DNA of 64,000 nucleotides from Amycolatopsis sp. WAC 01376 (GCF_003947415.1 NZ_QHKL01000001.1:868001-932000); one strand, 5' to 3'; counted from the first letter of the stretch, positions 43,374-56,056 are shown. Notes: a model not told the origin generated them from the letters alone. Made by a program: numbers and translations.

Positions 43374-43562
43374 TCAGTTGTTGCGGGACGCGTCCGCGGC
43401 CTTGGCCGGGGCGCTTCCGTTCGTGGAAGCGGTGCCCAGCGGACGTTCGGTGGGCGCGGTGGCCTCACGCCAGAGGTCGGCCTCGGCCTTGGCTGCCTTG
43501 TTGCGCTTGATCACGAACAGCACGCCGCCCGCGATGACCGCGAGTGCCAACAGCTTCTTCAT
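43374..43562 (-). CDS. DLW-39 family protein
   Basis: A 62-residue protein with one N-terminal membrane helix (MKKLLALAVIAGGVLFVI) and the diagnostic motif ADLWREAT about 30 residues in, which names the DLW-39 family. A Ser/Ala/Asn-rich tail follows. It lies between tRNA-Ile and tRNA-Ala downstream of gyrA, the normal location in actinobacteria. Function unknown; single-pass membrane anchor with cytoplasmic or extracytoplasmic DLW motif. Confidence 0.88.
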   Translation of the reverse strand: MKKLLALAVIAGGVLFVIKRNKAAKAEADLWREATAPTERPLGTASTNGSAPAKAADASRNN

Positions 43563-43645
43563 CAGAAGCCCCCTCTTTCCGCCGAGTTGCTCCGCTTACC
43601 CACCGATGCTACTGCACGCGGTTCTCCGGGCGCCTGGTGCCCGAC

Positions 43646-43659
43646 GTTCCACGTGGAAC
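43646..43659. other. parS-like palindrome GTTCCACGTGGAAC
   Basis: A perfect 14-bp dyad that differs from the parS core GTTTCACGTGAAAC by one symmetrical base in each half. It lies in the spacer between the DLW-39 gene and tRNA-Ile, about 16 kb from the parAB locus. It may be a weak ParB site. Confidence 0.5.
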
Positions 43660-43688
43660 CAGCGAGCCTGCCGGAAACCCGCAGCAAA

Positions 43689-43721
43689 AAAGCCGACCCG
43701 CGATGATCGCGAACCGGCTTT
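43689..43721 (-). terminator. Terminator after tRNA-Ile
   Basis: Minus strand: AAAGCCGG then CGCGA-TCA-TCGCG and CGGCTTTTTTG. The imperfect hairpin with a T6 run lies just past tRNA-Ile. Confidence 0.82.
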
Positions 43722-43726
43722 CGGAG

Positions 43727-43800
43727 TGGGCCCACCAGGACTTGAACCTGGGACCTCTTCGTTATCAGCGAAGCGCTCTAACCGCCTGAGCTATGGGCCC
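43727..43800 (-). tRNA. tRNA-Ile (anticodon GAT)
   Basis: The minus strand reads GGGCCCATAGCTCAGGCGG, anticodon arm CTTCGCTGATAACGAAG with GAT, T-arm GGTTCAAGTCC and acceptor GGGCCCA. 74 nt; CCA not encoded. Confidence 0.97.
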
Positions 43801-43817
43801 GAACGAGGAGAAGATTA

Positions 43818-43839
43818 CAGGACGCCTTTCGGCGTCCTG
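43818..43839 (-). terminator. Small hairpin between DUF3566 gene and tRNA-Ile
   Basis: CAGGACGCC and GGCGTCCTG pair around TTTC, 9 bases past the DUF3566 stop. There is no real T-run, so it may be a processing site between mRNA and tRNA as much as a terminator. Confidence 0.55.
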
Positions 43840-43847
43840 CAACCGGG

Positions 43848-44534
43848 TCACTCTCGTTCGGAAAGGGTCACTTCCAGGCCTCCGGCGAGGTCGGCGGAGA
43901 CGTTGTAGATGAACGCGCTGACGGTGGCCAGCGCCGAGATCAGCACGATGTTGATGGCACCGAGGATGGCCGCGATCCCGAAAACGCGGCCGGCGCTGAT
44001 CAACGGGTCGGCCGGCGCGTCGGCCCCTTCGCCGCCGACGAGCGACGAGTAGGTCCCGTTGAGTTTGTCCCAGACACCCATGCCGTCGAGCACGGTGTAG
44101 AGGACGCCGACGGCGACGAGCCACACGAAGAACAGCGCGACGCCGAGGACGAGGGACAGTTTCAGCACCGACCAGGGGTCGAAGCGTTTGATCTGCAGGC
44201 TGGCGCGACGCGGTCCGCGGCCGGGGCGGCGGAGCGCGGTGGGCGCGGCACGGGTGCGGGAGGCCGACGGGATGGCGGAGGGGGCGGGTTCGCCCTCTCC
44301 GCTGTCGCCGAAGAGCCTCTTCGCGGCTGTGCCGCTTACCCCGTGATAGTCGGTCACGGTTGTCGCGTCCCGCTTCGGGTCCGAGTGGGCCACGTCTTCG
44401 GTGGCGACCGAAGACACCGAGACCGTCTGCTCACTGGCGCCTTCGGCCTCCCCGGCACCGCTGTCGCGCTGCCAAGGCGGGCTCGACGATCCCGCCTGCG
44501 CGCCGCCTGCTTCGGGCTTCTCGGATGGTGTCAC
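43848..44534 (-). CDS. DUF3566 membrane protein
   Basis: A 228-residue protein, the homologue of M. tuberculosis Rv0007 downstream of gyrA. Residues 1-120 are disordered and rich in Ser, Ala, Glu and Arg. The DUF3566 domain follows with two transmembrane helices (LVLGVALFFVWLVAVGVLY and IAAILGAINIVLISALATVSAF), starting at SLQIKRFDPWSVLKLSLVL. It ends LEVTLSERE. Function is unknown, though it is invariably linked to DNA gyrase. It starts 36 bp after gyrA and is likely co-transcribed. Confidence 0.93.
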   Translation of the reverse strand: MTPSEKPEAGGAQAGSSSPPWQRDSGAGEAEGASEQTVSVSSVATEDVAHSDPKRDATTVTDYHGVSGTAAKRLFGDSGEGEPAPSAIPSASRTRAAPTALRRPGRGPRRASLQIKRFDPWSVLKLSLVLGVALFFVWLVAVGVLYTVLDGMGVWDKLNGTYSSLVGGEGADAPADPLISAGRVFGIAAILGAINIVLISALATVSAFIYNVSADLAGGLEVTLSERE

Positions 44535-44570
44535 GAGGTGTCAGTCCTTACCCAGTACGTGGGGCGTCGT

Positions 44571-47096
44571 CTACTCCTGCTCCGACGCCGGGATTTCTTC
44601 TCCTTCAGTACTACCTGCAGTGGCGACGTCCGAGGGCTCGTCCGCGTTGCGTGCGACCGCGAGAAGAGTGGTTCCTTCGTCGAGATTCATCAGCCGCACT
44701 CCCTTCGTCTGCCTGCCTGCCTTGCGCACCTGTCCGGCCGAAGTCCGGATCACCCCGCCGCTGGAGGTGATCGCGTAGAGCTCGTCTTCGGCGTCGACGA
44801 TGACCGCGCCCACCAGCCTGCCACGTTTCTGGTCGTACTGAATGGTGAGCACACCCTTGCCGCCGCGGCCCTGGACCGGGTAGTCCTCGGTCGGCGTCCG
44901 CTTGGCGTAGCCGCCCGCGGTGGCGACGAGGAGGAACCTGTCGGGCTGGACGACGTTGATGCCGAGCAGTTCGTCGCCTTCGTTGAACCGCATGCCCAGC
45001 ACACCGGACGTCGCGCGGCCCATCGGGCGCAGGGCTTCGTCGGTGGCGTGGAAACGGATCGACTGGCCTTCCGCGGACACGAGGAGCAGATCGTCCTCGG
45101 CGGCCGCGAGGACCGCGCCGACCAGTTCGTCGCCTTCGCGCAGGTTGACGGCGATGAGGCCGCCGGCGCGGTTGGAGTCGAAGTCGGTGAGCTTGGTCTT
45201 CTTCACCAGGCCGCGACGGGTCGCGAGCACCAGGTACGGGGCGACCTCGTAGTTCGGGATCTCGATGACCTGGGCGATCTTCTCGTCCGGCTGGAACGCG
45301 AGCAGGTTCGCGACGTGCTGGCCGCGCGCGTTGCGGTTGGCCTCCGGCAGGTCGTAGGCCTTGGCGCGGTAGACGCGGCCCTTGTTCGTGAAGAACAGGA
45401 TCCAGTCGTGCGTCGAGCAGACGAAGAAGTGCTGGACGATGTCGTCCTGTTTGAGGGTCGCGCCCTGGACGCCCTTGCCGCCGCGTTTCTGCGATCGGTA
45501 CAGATCGGTTTTCGTTCGCTTGGCGTAACCCGTGCGGGTGATCGTGACGACGACGTCCTCGACCGCGATGAGGTCTTCGACCGAGACCTCGCCGTCGAAC
45601 GGGATGATCTTGGTGCGCCGGTCGTCGCCGTACTTGTCGACGATCTCCTGCAGTTCCTCGGCGATGATCGCGCGCTGCCGCTCGGGCTTCTCGAGGATGT
45701 CCTTGAGGTCGGCGATCTCGAGTTCGATCTCGGCGAGGGTGTCGATGATCCGCTGCCGCTCCAGTGCGGCGAGGCGGCGGAGCTGCATGTCGAGGATCGC
45801 GGTCGCCTGGATCTCGTCGACGTCGAGCAGGCTCATCAGCGCGGGCCTTGCCTCTTCGGCCGAGGGCGACCGCCGGATGAGGGCGATGACCTCGTCGAGC
45901 ATGTCCAGCGCCTTGACCAGACCGCGCAGGATGTGGGCGCGCTCTTCGGCCTTCCGCAGCCGGAAGCGGGTCCGGCGGACGATGACCTCGATCTGGTGCT
46001 TCACGTAGTGCCGGATCATCTGGTCGAGACGCAGCGTGCGGGGCACGCCGTCGACCAGTGCCAGCATGTTGACACCGAAGTTCTGCTGCAGCTGGGTGTG
46101 CTTGTACAGGTTGTTCAGCACGACCTTCGCGACCGCGTCGCGTTTGATCGTGACGACGATCCGCATGCCACTGCGGCTGTTGGACTCGTCGGCGATGTCG
46201 GAGATGCCGGTGAGCTTGCCGTCGCGGACCAGGTTCGCGATGTTCTCCACCAGGTTGTCCGGGTTGACCTGGTACGGCAGCTCGGACACGACCAGGATCG
46301 TGCGGCCCTTGGCGTCCTCTTCGACCTCGACGACCGCGCGCATGCGCACGGAGCCGCGGCCGGTGCGGTACGCGTCCTCGATGCCGGAGTTGCCGAGGAT
46401 CATCGCCTTGGTCGGGAAGTCCGGGCCCTTGATCCGGACCAGCAGCGCGGCGAGCAGCTCGTCGTCGCTCGCCTCGAAGTTCTCCAGCGCCCACTTGACG
46501 CCGTCGGCGACCTCGCGCAGGTTGTGCGGCGGGATGTTCGTCGCCATCCCGACCGCGATCCCGGAACCACCGTTGACCAGCAGGTTCGGGAACCGCGACG
46601 GCAGGACGTCGGGCTCCTGGGTGCGGCCGTCGTAGTTGTCGGAGAAGTCGACGGTGTCTTCTTCGATGTCCTGCAGCATGTGCATCGCGAGATGCGCCAG
46701 CCGGGACTCGGTGTACCGCATGGCGGCGGCGGGGTCGTTGCCCGGCGAGCCGAAGTTGCCCTGGCCGTCGATCAGCGGATACCGCAGCGCCCACGGCTGG
46801 GCGAGCCGCACCAGCGCGTCGTAGATCGCGGAGTCACCGTGCGGGTGGTAGTTGCCCATCACGTCGCCGACGACGCGGGAGCACTTGTTGTACCCGCGGT
46901 CGGGGCGGAAGCCCGAGTCGAACATCGAGTACAGCACGCGGCGGTGCACCGGCTTGAGGCCGTCCCGCACGTCCGGCAGCGCCCGCGACACGATGACGCT
47001 CATCGCGTAGTCGATGTAGGAGCGCTGCATCTCCTGCTGGATGTCGACCGGTTCGATCCGGTCGTGGTCCGGAGCAGGCGGCAAGGTTTCCGTCAT
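44571..47096 (-). CDS. gyrA: DNA gyrase subunit A
   Basis: An 841-residue topoisomerase II breakage-reunion subunit. The N-terminus contains [30 protein letters not shown]; the quinolone pocket reads [19 protein letters not shown], with Ser at the position of mycobacterial Ala90; the catalytic Tyr is in MRYTESRLA. The C-terminal beta-pinwheel has [19 protein letters not shown] GyrA-box regions ([10 protein letters not shown]). With GyrB it introduces negative supercoils. AAGGA precedes the start, and it follows gyrB by 49 bp. Confidence 0.98.
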   Translation of the reverse strand: MTETLPPAPDHDRIEPVDIQQEMQRSYIDYAMSVIVSRALPDVRDGLKPVHRRVLYSMFDSGFRPDRGYNKCSRVVGDVMGNYHPHGDSAIYDALVRLAQPWALRYPLIDGQGNFGSPGNDPAAAMRYTESRLAHLAMHMLQDIEEDTVDFSDNYDGRTQEPDVLPSRFPNLLVNGGSGIAVGMATNIPPHNLREVADGVKWALENFEASDDELLAALLVRIKGPDFPTKAMILGNSGIEDAYRTGRGSVRMRAVVEVEEDAKGRTILVVSELPYQVNPDNLVENIANLVRDGKLTGISDIADESNSRSGMRIVVTIKRDAVAKVVLNNLYKHTQLQQNFGVNMLALVDGVPRTLRLDQMIRHYVKHQIEVIVRRTRFRLRKAEERAHILRGLVKALDMLDEVIALIRRSPSAEEARPALMSLLDVDEIQATAILDMQLRRLAALERQRIIDTLAEIELEIADLKDILEKPERQRAIIAEELQEIVDKYGDDRRTKIIPFDGEVSVEDLIAVEDVVVTITRTGYAKRTKTDLYRSQKRGGKGVQGATLKQDDIVQHFFVCSTHDWILFFTNKGRVYRAKAYDLPEANRNARGQHVANLLAFQPDEKIAQVIEIPNYEVAPYLVLATRRGLVKKTKLTDFDSNRAGGLIAVNLREGDELVGAVLAAAEDDLLLVSAEGQSIRFHATDEALRPMGRATSGVLGMRFNEGDELLGINVVQPDRFLLVATAGGYAKRTPTEDYPVQGRGGKGVLTIQYDQKRGRLVGAVIVDAEDELYAITSSGGVIRTSAGQVRKAGRQTKGVRLMNLDEGTTLLAVARNADEPSDVATAGSTEGEEIPASEQE

Positions 47097-47145
47097 GAGG
47101 TCCTTCTCGTGAGAGCAGTCCTAAGGGGACAAAGAGCGGGGACGC

Positions 47146-49212
<2,067 letters not shown>

Positions 49213-49331
49213 TCACAGGCGCGCTAATTCGTTCGAAACAGAGTCTTGACGTTCGCGAAGCACTCTGAGCGCGTTCTCGGCGCTTTAATGGGCACTGTCG
49301 ATGGCATAGACGCGGCGAAGCGCAACTCGGA

Positions 49332-50120
49332 TCAGCCGTACGTGTCACGCGGACCACGCCCCGGGACGTGCCGCGGCCCTTTCCGCCAGCTCGGCGCCGT
49401 CGGCCCCTGGATCCGCATCCTCTTCACCACGCCGTGCCCGACGCCTTTCGCGATCTTCGCCAGCAGCTGCCCCTGCAGCAGGCGCAGCTGCGTCGCCCAC
49501 GCCGTCGAACTCGCGCGGACGGTCAGCTCGCCGTCCTTCAAGGCGACCGGCTGGGCGTGTTCGGCGACCTCTTCACCCACAAGCCGTGCCCAGCTGCCGA
49601 AGACCTGACCGTTGGCGAGCCGCGTGTTCCAGCCGCGGTCGACCGCGATCCGGGAGGCGAGCCTGCCGAGCGGTTGCGGGTCGCGGGCGTCGGCACCCGG
49701 CCCTGACCAGCGACGACGTCGCGAGCTCTGGCCGTACGAACCGGCTCCCCCACCGGTGATACGGCCGCGGCGCACGCCTGGTTCAACTCCGCGGGCCTTC
49801 GCTTTGGCCTTCGCGGCGTCCAGGGCGGCCAGCGCGAGGTCACGACCAGTAGTCGGCTCCTTGCCTTCGGTATCGGTTGCGCCGTTCGATACCGTCGGCC
49901 GATCACTCTTCGTGTCGAACAAAGCTCCCTCACTCGGGTTACTACCCGAGCGGGGGGTGTCAAGCCGCTTATCAGGCCCCTTGGTCACGCGGGGCGATAA
50001 CGCGTTCACGGTGTTATCCACACTGTCCACAGGTTTGTCCCCAGATCGGTGGGCAACTGCTGTGGCGCCGATCACCCGGGGTATCCGCTTCGCCGGATCA
50101 CCCTCGGTTGATCTCACCAT
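49332..50120 (-). CDS. dciA: DUF721 protein DciA (replicative helicase operator)
   Basis: A 262-residue protein. The C-terminal DUF721 domain (about residues 160-240: [51 protein letters not shown]) matches DciA/Rv0004, which recruits the replicative helicase DnaB in bacteria lacking DnaC. The N-terminal 150 residues are low-complexity and charged and much longer than in Mycobacterium (187 residues total). The chosen start overlaps the recF end by 23 bp. If the true start were further in, the DnaA-box cluster at 50014 would be upstream regulatory sequence. Confidence 0.88.
   Translation of the reverse strand: MVRSTEGDPAKRIPRVIGATAVAHRSGDKPVDSVDNTVNALSPRVTKGPDKRLDTPRSGSNPSEGALFDTKSDRPTVSNGATDTEGKEPTTGRDLALAALDAAKAKAKARGVEPGVRRGRITGGGAGSYGQSSRRRRWSGPGADARDPQPLGRLASRIAVDRGWNTRLANGQVFGSWARLVGEEVAEHAQPVALKDGELTVRASSTAWATQLRLLQGQLLAKIAKGVGHGVVKRMRIQGPTAPSWRKGPRHVPGRGPRDTYG
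50014..50043 (+). promoter_or_regulatory. Cluster of three DnaA-box-like sequences
   Basis: TTATCCACA (50014), CTGTCCACA (50023) and TTGTCCCCA (50035) lie in the same orientation within 30 bp, inside the N-terminal coding part of dciA. The first is a perfect E. coli-type box; the others have one mismatch to TTGTCCACA. Confidence 0.6.
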
Positions 50121-51252
50121 CCGCCACGAGGAACCGATGTCCGGCCAGTTCGGCGGGCACGTCCTCGTCCACGGCGGCGGTCACCAGCACCTGCTCGGCG
50201 CCTGCCGCCACCTCCGCCAGCCGGGCCCGGCGACGCCGGTCCAGCTCGGCGAACACATCATCCAGGAGAAGCACCGGTTCCCCGGCCTCGCCACGCAGAA
50301 GCTCGTAGCTTCCCAGACGCAAGGCGAGGGCGAACGACCAGGACTCCCCATGGCTCGCGTAGCCCTTCGCCGGCGCTTCGCCGAGGATGAGATCGAGCTC
50401 GTCCCGATGCGGGCCGACCATGCTCACCCCGCGCTCCAGCTCCAGGTTCCGGGACCGTTTCAACGCCTCGACCAGCACATCCTTGAGGACCGCCTCGTCG
50501 GCGCGAGTACCGTCCGGAACTCCGTAGCCCGCTGGCATCGCTTCGCCGAGGCTCGACTTGTACGCGATCGTCGCCGGTCTCGAGTCGGGCGCGACCCCCA
50601 TGTACGCGGCGGCCGTGTACGGCGCGAGATCCGCGATCAGGTTGAGCCGGGCGGCCAGCAACGCGGCCCCCGCCACCGCCAGGTGGTCGTCCCAGACGTC
50701 GAGCGTCGACAACGCGTACGGGTCTTCGCGCCCCGTCCGGCGCTTGCCCGCCGTCTTGAGAAGGGCGTTCCGCTGCTTCAGCACCTTCTCGTAGTCGGCG
50801 CGGACCCCGGCGTACCGCGGCGCGCGCAGCACGAGGAGTTCGTCCATGAAACGGCGGCGCTCCCCGGGATCCCCGCGCACGAGCGCCAGATCCTCCGGGG
50901 AGAACAGCACCGTGCGCAGGATCCCGAGCACGTCACGGGGCTTGCCGACCGCGCCGCGGTTGACCCGCGCGCGGTTCGCCTTGCCTGGCGTGATCTCCAG
51001 CTCGACCGTCAGTTCGCGGTCCTCGTTGACCACCGCGACCCTGATCAGCGCGCGTTCGCAGCCGTGCCGCACCAGCGGCGCGTCGGTCGCGACGCGATGC
51101 GAGCCAAGGGTCGCGATGTAGCCGATCGCCTCGAGGAGGTTCGTCTTGCCGCGGCCGTTCTGTCCGACGAGGACGGTCGGGCCGGGTTCGAGCGCGAGAT
51201 CGGCTTGTGGCCAGGACCGGAAATCGGTGACCTGGAGATGTCTCAAGTACAA
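50098..51252 (-). CDS. recF: DNA replication and repair protein RecF
   Basis: A 384-residue SMC-like ATPase. Walker A is [15 protein letters not shown], preceded by the start [14 protein letters not shown]. The ABC signature region is [19 protein letters not shown] and Walker [14 protein letters not shown]. It loads RecA at gaps via RecOR. It begins at a TTG (51252), 9 bp after gnd, on the same strand. Confidence 0.96.
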   Translation of the reverse strand: MYLRHLQVTDFRSWPQADLALEPGPTVLVGQNGRGKTNLLEAIGYIATLGSHRVATDAPLVRHGCERALIRVAVVNEDRELTVELEITPGKANRARVNRGAVGKPRDVLGILRTVLFSPEDLALVRGDPGERRRFMDELLVLRAPRYAGVRADYEKVLKQRNALLKTAGKRRTGREDPYALSTLDVWDDHLAVAGAALLAARLNLIADLAPYTAAAYMGVAPDSRPATIAYKSSLGEAMPAGYGVPDGTRADEAVLKDVLVEALKRSRNLELERGVSMVGPHRDELDLILGEAPAKGYASHGESWSFALALRLGSYELLRGEAGEPVLLLDDVFAELDRRRRARLAEVAAGAEQVLVTAAVDEDVPAELAGHRFLVADGEINRG

Positions 51253-51261
51253 CCCGGTTGC

Positions 51262-52152
51262 CTAGTCGCCGGCCTTCTTGACCGAGTGCCCGCCGAACTG
51301 GTTGCGCAGCGCGGCGACGGCCCGCATGGCGGCGGAGTCCTCCTGGCGCGAGGCGAACCGGGCGAACAGCGCGGCCGAGATGACCGGTGCCGGGACAGCG
51401 TTGTTGATCGCCTCTTCGAGGGTCCACCGGCCTTCGCCGGAGTCCTCGACGTAGCCCTCGAGGTCGTCCAGCTCCGGGTCCTCGTCGAGCGCGCGGACGA
51501 GCAGGTCGAGCAGCCACGAGCGGACGACGGTCCCCCGCTGCCAGCCCTTGATCACCGCGGGCACGTTCTCGACGACCTTCGCGGCTTCGAGCAGCTCGAA
51601 GCCTTCGGCGAAGGCCTGCATCATGCCGTACTCGATGCCGTTGTGGATCATCTTCGCGTAGTGACCCGAGCCGACGGCGCCGGCGTGCGAGAAGCCCTCG
51701 TCACGCGGGCCCTCGGGGCGAAGCGCGTCGAAGATCGGCATGGCCTTCTCGACGTCCGAAGCTTCGCCACCGACCATCAGGCCGTAGCCGTTGTCCTTGC
51801 CCCACACGCCACCGGAAACCCCGCAGTCGAGGTAGCCGATCTTCTTCGTCGCGAGCAGGTCCGCGTTGATCCTGTCGTCGGTGTACTTCGAGTTGCCGCC
51901 GTCGATCACGAGGTCGCCCTCGGACAGCAGGTTGCCGAGTTCCGCGACGGTCTGCCGGGTGGGTTCACCGGCGGGCACCATGATCCAGACGATCCGGGGA
52001 CCGTCCAATTTGGACACCATGTCCTCGAGTGAGGTGGAGTCGGTGACGTCGGGGTTGCGGTCGTAGCCGACCACCTCGTGACCGGCCGCGCGCAGCCGCT
52101 CACGCATGTTGAACCCCATCTTGCCGAGGCCGATGAGTCCCAGCTGAGCCAT
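51262..52152 (-). CDS. gnd: 6-phosphogluconate dehydrogenase, decarboxylating (short NAD-type)
   Basis: A 296-residue dehydrogenase. The NAD(P) Rossmann site is LGLIGLGKMGFNMRERL with YDRNP after strand 2; the substrate motif DCGVSGGVWGKDNGYGLMVGG and catalytic Lys in HYAKMIHNGIEYGMMQAF follow. The short form (about 300 residues) is often NAD-specific (GntZ/YqeC type). It converts 6-phosphogluconate to ribulose-5-phosphate. Its insertion between dnaN and recF is typical of Pseudonocardiaceae and Streptomyces. Confidence 0.95.
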   Translation of the reverse strand: MAQLGLIGLGKMGFNMRERLRAAGHEVVGYDRNPDVTDSTSLEDMVSKLDGPRIVWIMVPAGEPTRQTVAELGNLLSEGDLVIDGGNSKYTDDRINADLLATKKIGYLDCGVSGGVWGKDNGYGLMVGGEASDVEKAMPIFDALRPEGPRDEGFSHAGAVGSGHYAKMIHNGIEYGMMQAFAEGFELLEAAKVVENVPAVIKGWQRGTVVRSWLLDLLVRALDEDPELDDLEGYVEDSGEGRWTLEEAINNAVPAPVISAALFARFASRQEDSAAMRAVAALRNQFGGHSVKKAGD

Positions 52153-52189
52153 GAAGATCCCCTTTGGTGCGAACAGAAATGGCGGCCGG

Positions 52190-53323
52190 TCAGCCCGGGA
52201 GGCGAACCGGCATCAGGAGGTACAGGTAGCCGGGGACGACGTTGCCCTCCTCGTCGGCGGGCTTGATCAGCGCCGGCCGGTTCGGGGTGGTGAACGTCAG
52301 TTCCGCCCGGTTCGCGTTCAGCGCGCCGAGCCCGTCGACGAGGTAACCCGGGTTGAACGCGATGGTCACCGGCTCACCCTCGTAGTCGACCTGAAGCTCT
52401 TCTTCGGCCGAACCCTCGTCGTCGCCGCCGGCCGAGAGCCGCAGCGAGCCGTCCTTGAACTCCAGCCGCACCTGGGTGCCACGTTCGGCGACCAGCGAAA
52501 CACGCTTGATCGACTCGGCGAGCGCCGAGACCTCGAGGACCGCGCGCGACGTGTGCTGCGCCGGCAGCAGCTGCCGGTACGGCGGGAACTCCGCGTCGAG
52601 GAGGCGGGTCGTGGTGTAGCGGCCGGAGCCGGAGAGGCCGAGGAGACCCTCGCCGCTGGCGAGCGCGAGCCGGATCTTGGCACCGCTGGCGCCGAGCGTC
52701 TTCGCGGCCTCGGCGAGCGTGCGCGCCGGGACGAGCACGGCGGCGTCGGACAGGCCCTCGGCGGGCTCCCAGGTGAACTCGCGCATCGCGAGCCGGAAGC
52801 GGTCGGTGGCGACCAGGGTCAGCGAGGAGCCCGAGATCTCCAGCCGCATACCGGTCAGCATCGGGAGGGTGTCGTCCTTGCCCGCCGCGACGACGACCTG
52901 GGTGACGGCCTGGCCGAAGGCGTCGCCGGTGAGTTCGCCGGCGAAGGCGGGCTGGGACGGGAGCTGCGGGTAGTCCTCGACCGGCATGGTCGGCAGGGAG
53001 AAGCGCGCGGAGCCGCAGGTGATGGTCGCGCGGGCGCCGTCGACGGAGATCTCGACCGGCTGCGCGGGCAGCGACTTGGTGATGTCGGCCAGCAGACGGC
53101 CGGAGACCAGCAGACGGCCGCCGTCGGCGATGGTGGCCGGGACGCCGACCGTGGCGGAGACCTCGTAGTCGAATCCGGAGACGGTGAGTGCGTCACTCGT
53201 CCCGTCGGATCCCGCATCGAGCAGGACACCGCCCAGAACCGGGACCGGAGGCCGCGACGGGAGGCTTCTCGCCACCCACGCGACGGCGTCGGCCAGCCCG
53301 TCACGCTCGACGCGGATCTTCAT
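52190..53323 (-). CDS. dnaN: DNA polymerase III sliding clamp (beta subunit)
   Basis: A 377-residue protein of three related clamp domains. Start [19 protein letters not shown] with AAGGAAG upstream. Recognisable segments are [34 protein letters not shown] and the C-terminal [13 protein letters not shown] and [13 protein letters not shown]. As a homodimer it encircles DNA and tethers DNA polymerase III. Transcribed in the same direction as dnaA, with oriC in between. Confidence 0.97.
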   Translation of the reverse strand: MKIRVERDGLADAVAWVARSLPSRPPVPVLGGVLLDAGSDGTSDALTVSGFDYEVSATVGVPATIADGGRLLVSGRLLADITKSLPAQPVEISVDGARATITCGSARFSLPTMPVEDYPQLPSQPAFAGELTGDAFGQAVTQVVVAAGKDDTLPMLTGMRLEISGSSLTLVATDRFRLAMREFTWEPAEGLSDAAVLVPARTLAEAAKTLGASGAKIRLALASGEGLLGLSGSGRYTTTRLLDAEFPPYRQLLPAQHTSRAVLEVSALAESIKRVSLVAERGTQVRLEFKDGSLRLSAGGDDEGSAEEELQVDYEGEPVTIAFNPGYLVDGLGALNANRAELTFTTPNRPALIKPADEEGNVVPGYLYLLMPVRLPG

Positions 53324-54256
53324 GCGCGCTTCCTTTCGACAGCCGAGCCCCTGACGGCTCGAAAGCTCAACGGGTCACCGCGGCCGGAGAGCGCGATGGC
53401 CAGGTGCCTCGCAGGTTCGTTCGGTCCGAGCGAGGACGCGAACGCACGTCGACACGCAGACCAGGTGCAGGGACCCACGTTAGGCCGTCCCCGGGGTCCG
53501 CGTCACCTCGGCCTCCCCTTGCTTTTGTCGACAAGACGACACGGCTGACCGGCTGTCCCCAGATTCGTCCTTCGCCTGTTTTTGTTTTGTTCTCTTCTAG
53601 AGAAGAAGAAAAGACAGCAGTAGTAATAGGCGTTGTGGATTGTGTGGACAAGCCTTGTTCTCGCAGGTCCGGATGCCTGTGGGGCTGTGGACTCCGGGTG
53701 TGTACGAACGGTGGACAGCTCGGGCCGTCGGTGGATGGTTTCGAGCGGCGCTCGATCTGTCCACAGTCATCCACAGTTTTCCCCACAGTTATCCCCAGTT
53801 GTGAGCCGGTTTGTACCCAGGCTTGTGGACCTGGTTCGTGACCGGAATCGCTCGGGAGAGTGACTCGAGCAGCACCGTTCACCCTTGTGCACAAGATGTG
53901 GGCAACCTGGGGACAGCGTGTGGATCTTGGTGTGGAAATGCTGTGGATTTCCTGTGAGTGCGATGTGGACGGAAACCCGATCGCCGCAGCTCCCGGACCC
54001 ACCGGAGTTGTGCACAAGCTACCCACACCCTGTGGATTCCCTTTGTACACAAGGAAAACGCGAAGCCCCCTCAGTCCCCCTACGCCCCCTTCGCGCCCTT
54101 CACCCAAGTACCCGCCCTCCGCGCCCCTACGCCCCCTTCGGGCCACTTTGGACAGCAAGAAGGGCCCCCGCCCGACCGGCGAAGGCCCTAAAACCCTTAT
54201 GTACTACGGACTTACGACCAGCTAAGCCCCGGCAACGCCGGCTTGGCGACTCCGGG
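53324..54256. other. Chromosomal replication origin oriC
   Basis: The gene-free space between dnaA and dnaN. An AT-rich tract (about 53573-53630) is the likely unwinding element. DnaA boxes and variants follow: TGTGGACAA 53643 (perfect), CTGTCCACA 53757, TCATCCACA 53767, TGTGGACCT 53824, TTGTGCACA 53885 and 54008, TGTGGATCT 53919, TGTGGATTT 53942, TGTGGACGG 53964, TGTGGATTC 54031, TTGTACACA 54043. Many self-complementary TTGTGCACAA-type sites occur. The stretch 54052-54200 is C-rich with no boxes. Confidence 0.93.
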
Positions 54257-54427
54257 GTCTCCCCAAGGGCGCCCCGCGCCCGACGGAGACTTCACCCGTC
54301 GAGCGCCCTCCCTTGGGCCGAAGGCCCACGTAAACGTGATGAAGGGGCGCCTCCCCGCCCACCCTGAGGTGGAAGCGGAACGGCGCCCCTTCATCACGTT
54401 TACGTCAGCGCTCGACAGATATCACTG
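54257..54427 (-). repeat. Structured dispersed element, copy 3
   Basis: The most regular copy. Hairpin 54257-54290 (GTCTCC/GGAGAC, GGGCGC/GCGCCC); outer stem GTCGAGCGC (54298) with GCGCTCGAC (54408); TGGGCCGAAGGCCCA at 54314; a long hairpin with perfect 24-bp arms 54328-54351 and 54382-54405. The minus-strand dnaA gene ends CAG TGA inside the element edge CAGTGATATCTG, shared exactly with copy 1. It thus sits between the dnaA stop and oriC. Confidence 0.88.
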
Positions 54428-56056
54428 CCTGGCGCGTTGCTTGATCCTTGAAGTCAGTTCCTGGACCTGGTCGTAGATGCGCCGTCGTTCGGCCATTTCC
54501 TTGCGGATCTTCTTGTCCGCGTGCATGACGGTCGTGTGGTCGCGGCCGCCGAAGGTCTGTCCGATCTTCGGCAGGGACATGTCGGTGAGTTCGCGGCAGA
54601 GGTACATGGCGATCTGGCGTGCGGTCGCGAGTGCCTTCGTCTTGCCGGGGCCGCAGAGGTCGTCGAGGGTCACGTCGAAGAACTCGGACGTGACGCCCAT
54701 GATGGTGGGCGCGGTGATCTCGGGCGCGTGTGAATCGGGGATGAGGTCGCGGAGCACGATCTCGGCGAGTGCCACGTCGACGGGCTGCTGGTTCAGTGAC
54801 GCGAAGGCGGTGACGCGGATGAGCGCGCCTTCGAGTTCCCGGATGTTCGCCTCGACGCGTGAAGCGATGAACTCCAGGACTTCGCCGGGTACGGCGAGCC
54901 GGTCCTGTGCCGCCTTCTTGCGGAGGATCGCGATCCGGGTTTCGAGTTCCGGCGGCTGGATGTCGGTGATGAGGCCCCACTCGAACCGCGTGCGCAGCCG
55001 GTCTTCCAGCGTTTCGAGGCGCTTCGGCGGGCGGTCGGAGGAGACGACGATCTGCTTGTTCGCGTTGTGGAGGGTGTTGAAGGTGTGGAAGAACTCTTCC
55101 TGCGTACCTTCTTTTCCTTCCAGGAACTGGATGTCGTCGACGAGCAGGATGTCTATGTCGCGGTAGCGGCGCTGGAAGGCGACCTTGCGGTCGTCGCGCA
55201 GCGAGTTGATGAAGTCGTTGGTGAACTCTTCGGTCGACACGTACCGCACGCGCATGCCGGGGAACAGCCGCTGCGCGTAGTGCCCGACGGCGTGCAGCAG
55301 GTGGGTCTTCCCGAGTCCGGATTCTCCCCAGATGAACAGCGGGTTGTACGCGCGGGCCGGTGCTTCGGCGACGGCGACCGCGGCCGCGTGCGCGAAGCGG
55401 TTCGAGGCGCCGATGACGAACGTGTCGAATGTGTACTTCTCGTTGAGCTTCGTCTTCGACGTCTGCGGCTGCGCCGGCGCGGTGTAGGGCTGGCCCGCGA
55501 TCGGCTGTCCGGAGAAGGTCGGCCAGATCTCGGTCACGGCGGCGAGGGCCTCGCCCTCTTCGTCGACTTCTTCATCGCTGTCGTCGCCATCGTTGAGGCT
55601 GTTGTCCACGGGCTGCTGCCTCGGGGGCCTCGGTTTCGGCGGCTCGGGCCGCGGCCTGTTCGGCGACAGCATGCCGTCACCGTCGGGCAGCGGAGGAGTG
55701 CCGGGCACCGGTCCGGAACCGTTTTCCACCCGGCCGGGTGACGTCGGTTCATAGCGAGGGCCGGGCGAGGGCGGAGGCGGAGGCATCGAGGGTTCGGTGC
55801 TGTCGACCTTCACCGCGAGGGAGACCGCGCGGCCGAGCCGGCGCGAAAGGGCTTCGGTGATCGCGCCGCGAAGGGCGCGTTCGATCGCTTCTTTGGCGAA
55901 GTCGCTGGGGGCGGCGAGCAAGGCGGTGCCGTCGAGGAGGCCGATCGGCCGGGTCACCCGCATCCAGGCGCGCTGCTGCGGGGAGAGGGTGCCGTCCGAC
56001 AGCTCGCGTACGACCTGTTCCCAGATGACGCCAAGATTGTGCTGGTGATCGGACAC
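54422..56056 (-). CDS. dnaA: Chromosomal replication initiator DnaA
   Basis: A 544-residue AAA+ initiator starting from GTG. Domain I (about 1-90) is followed by a long Pro-rich, acidic domain II (about 95-215). Domain III has Walker [16 protein letters not shown], Walker [23 protein letters not shown] and sensor SSDRPPKRL. Domain IV shows the DNA-binding signature [15 protein letters not shown]. It binds the boxes in the adjacent oriC. Domain II is longer than in mycobacteria, as in streptomycetes. Its last codon and stop come from the structured repeat. Confidence 0.98.
   Translation of the reverse strand: MSDHQHNLGVIWEQVVRELSDGTLSPQQRAWMRVTRPIGLLDGTALLAAPSDFAKEAIERALRGAITEALSRRLGRAVSLAVKVDSTEPSMPPPPPSPGPRYEPTSPGRVENGSGPVPGTPPLPDGDGMLSPNRPRPEPPKPRPPRQQPVDNSLNDGDDSDEEVDEEGEALAAVTEIWPTFSGQPIAGQPYTAPAQPQTSKTKLNEKYTFDTFVIGASNRFAHAAAVAVAEAPARAYNPLFIWGESGLGKTHLLHAVGHYAQRLFPGMRVRYVSTEEFTNDFINSLRDDRKVAFQRRYRDIDILLVDDIQFLEGKEGTQEEFFHTFNTLHNANKQIVVSSDRPPKRLETLEDRLRTRFEWGLITDIQPPELETRIAILRKKAAQDRLAVPGEVLEFIASRVEANIRELEGALIRVTAFASLNQQPVDVALAEIVLRDLIPDSHAPEITAPTIMGVTSEFFDVTLDDLCGPGKTKALATARQIAMYLCRELTDMSLPKIGQTFGGRDHTTVMHADKKIRKEMAERRRIYDQVQELTSRIKQRARQ

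Noticed and set aside
49612..52032. Long plus-strand open frame opposite dciA, recF and gnd
   Set aside because: It crosses three real genes on the other strand and shows no domain.
53188..54225. Open frames inside the oriC region
   Set aside because: Low-complexity translations with repeats created by DnaA boxes; no ribosome site or homology.
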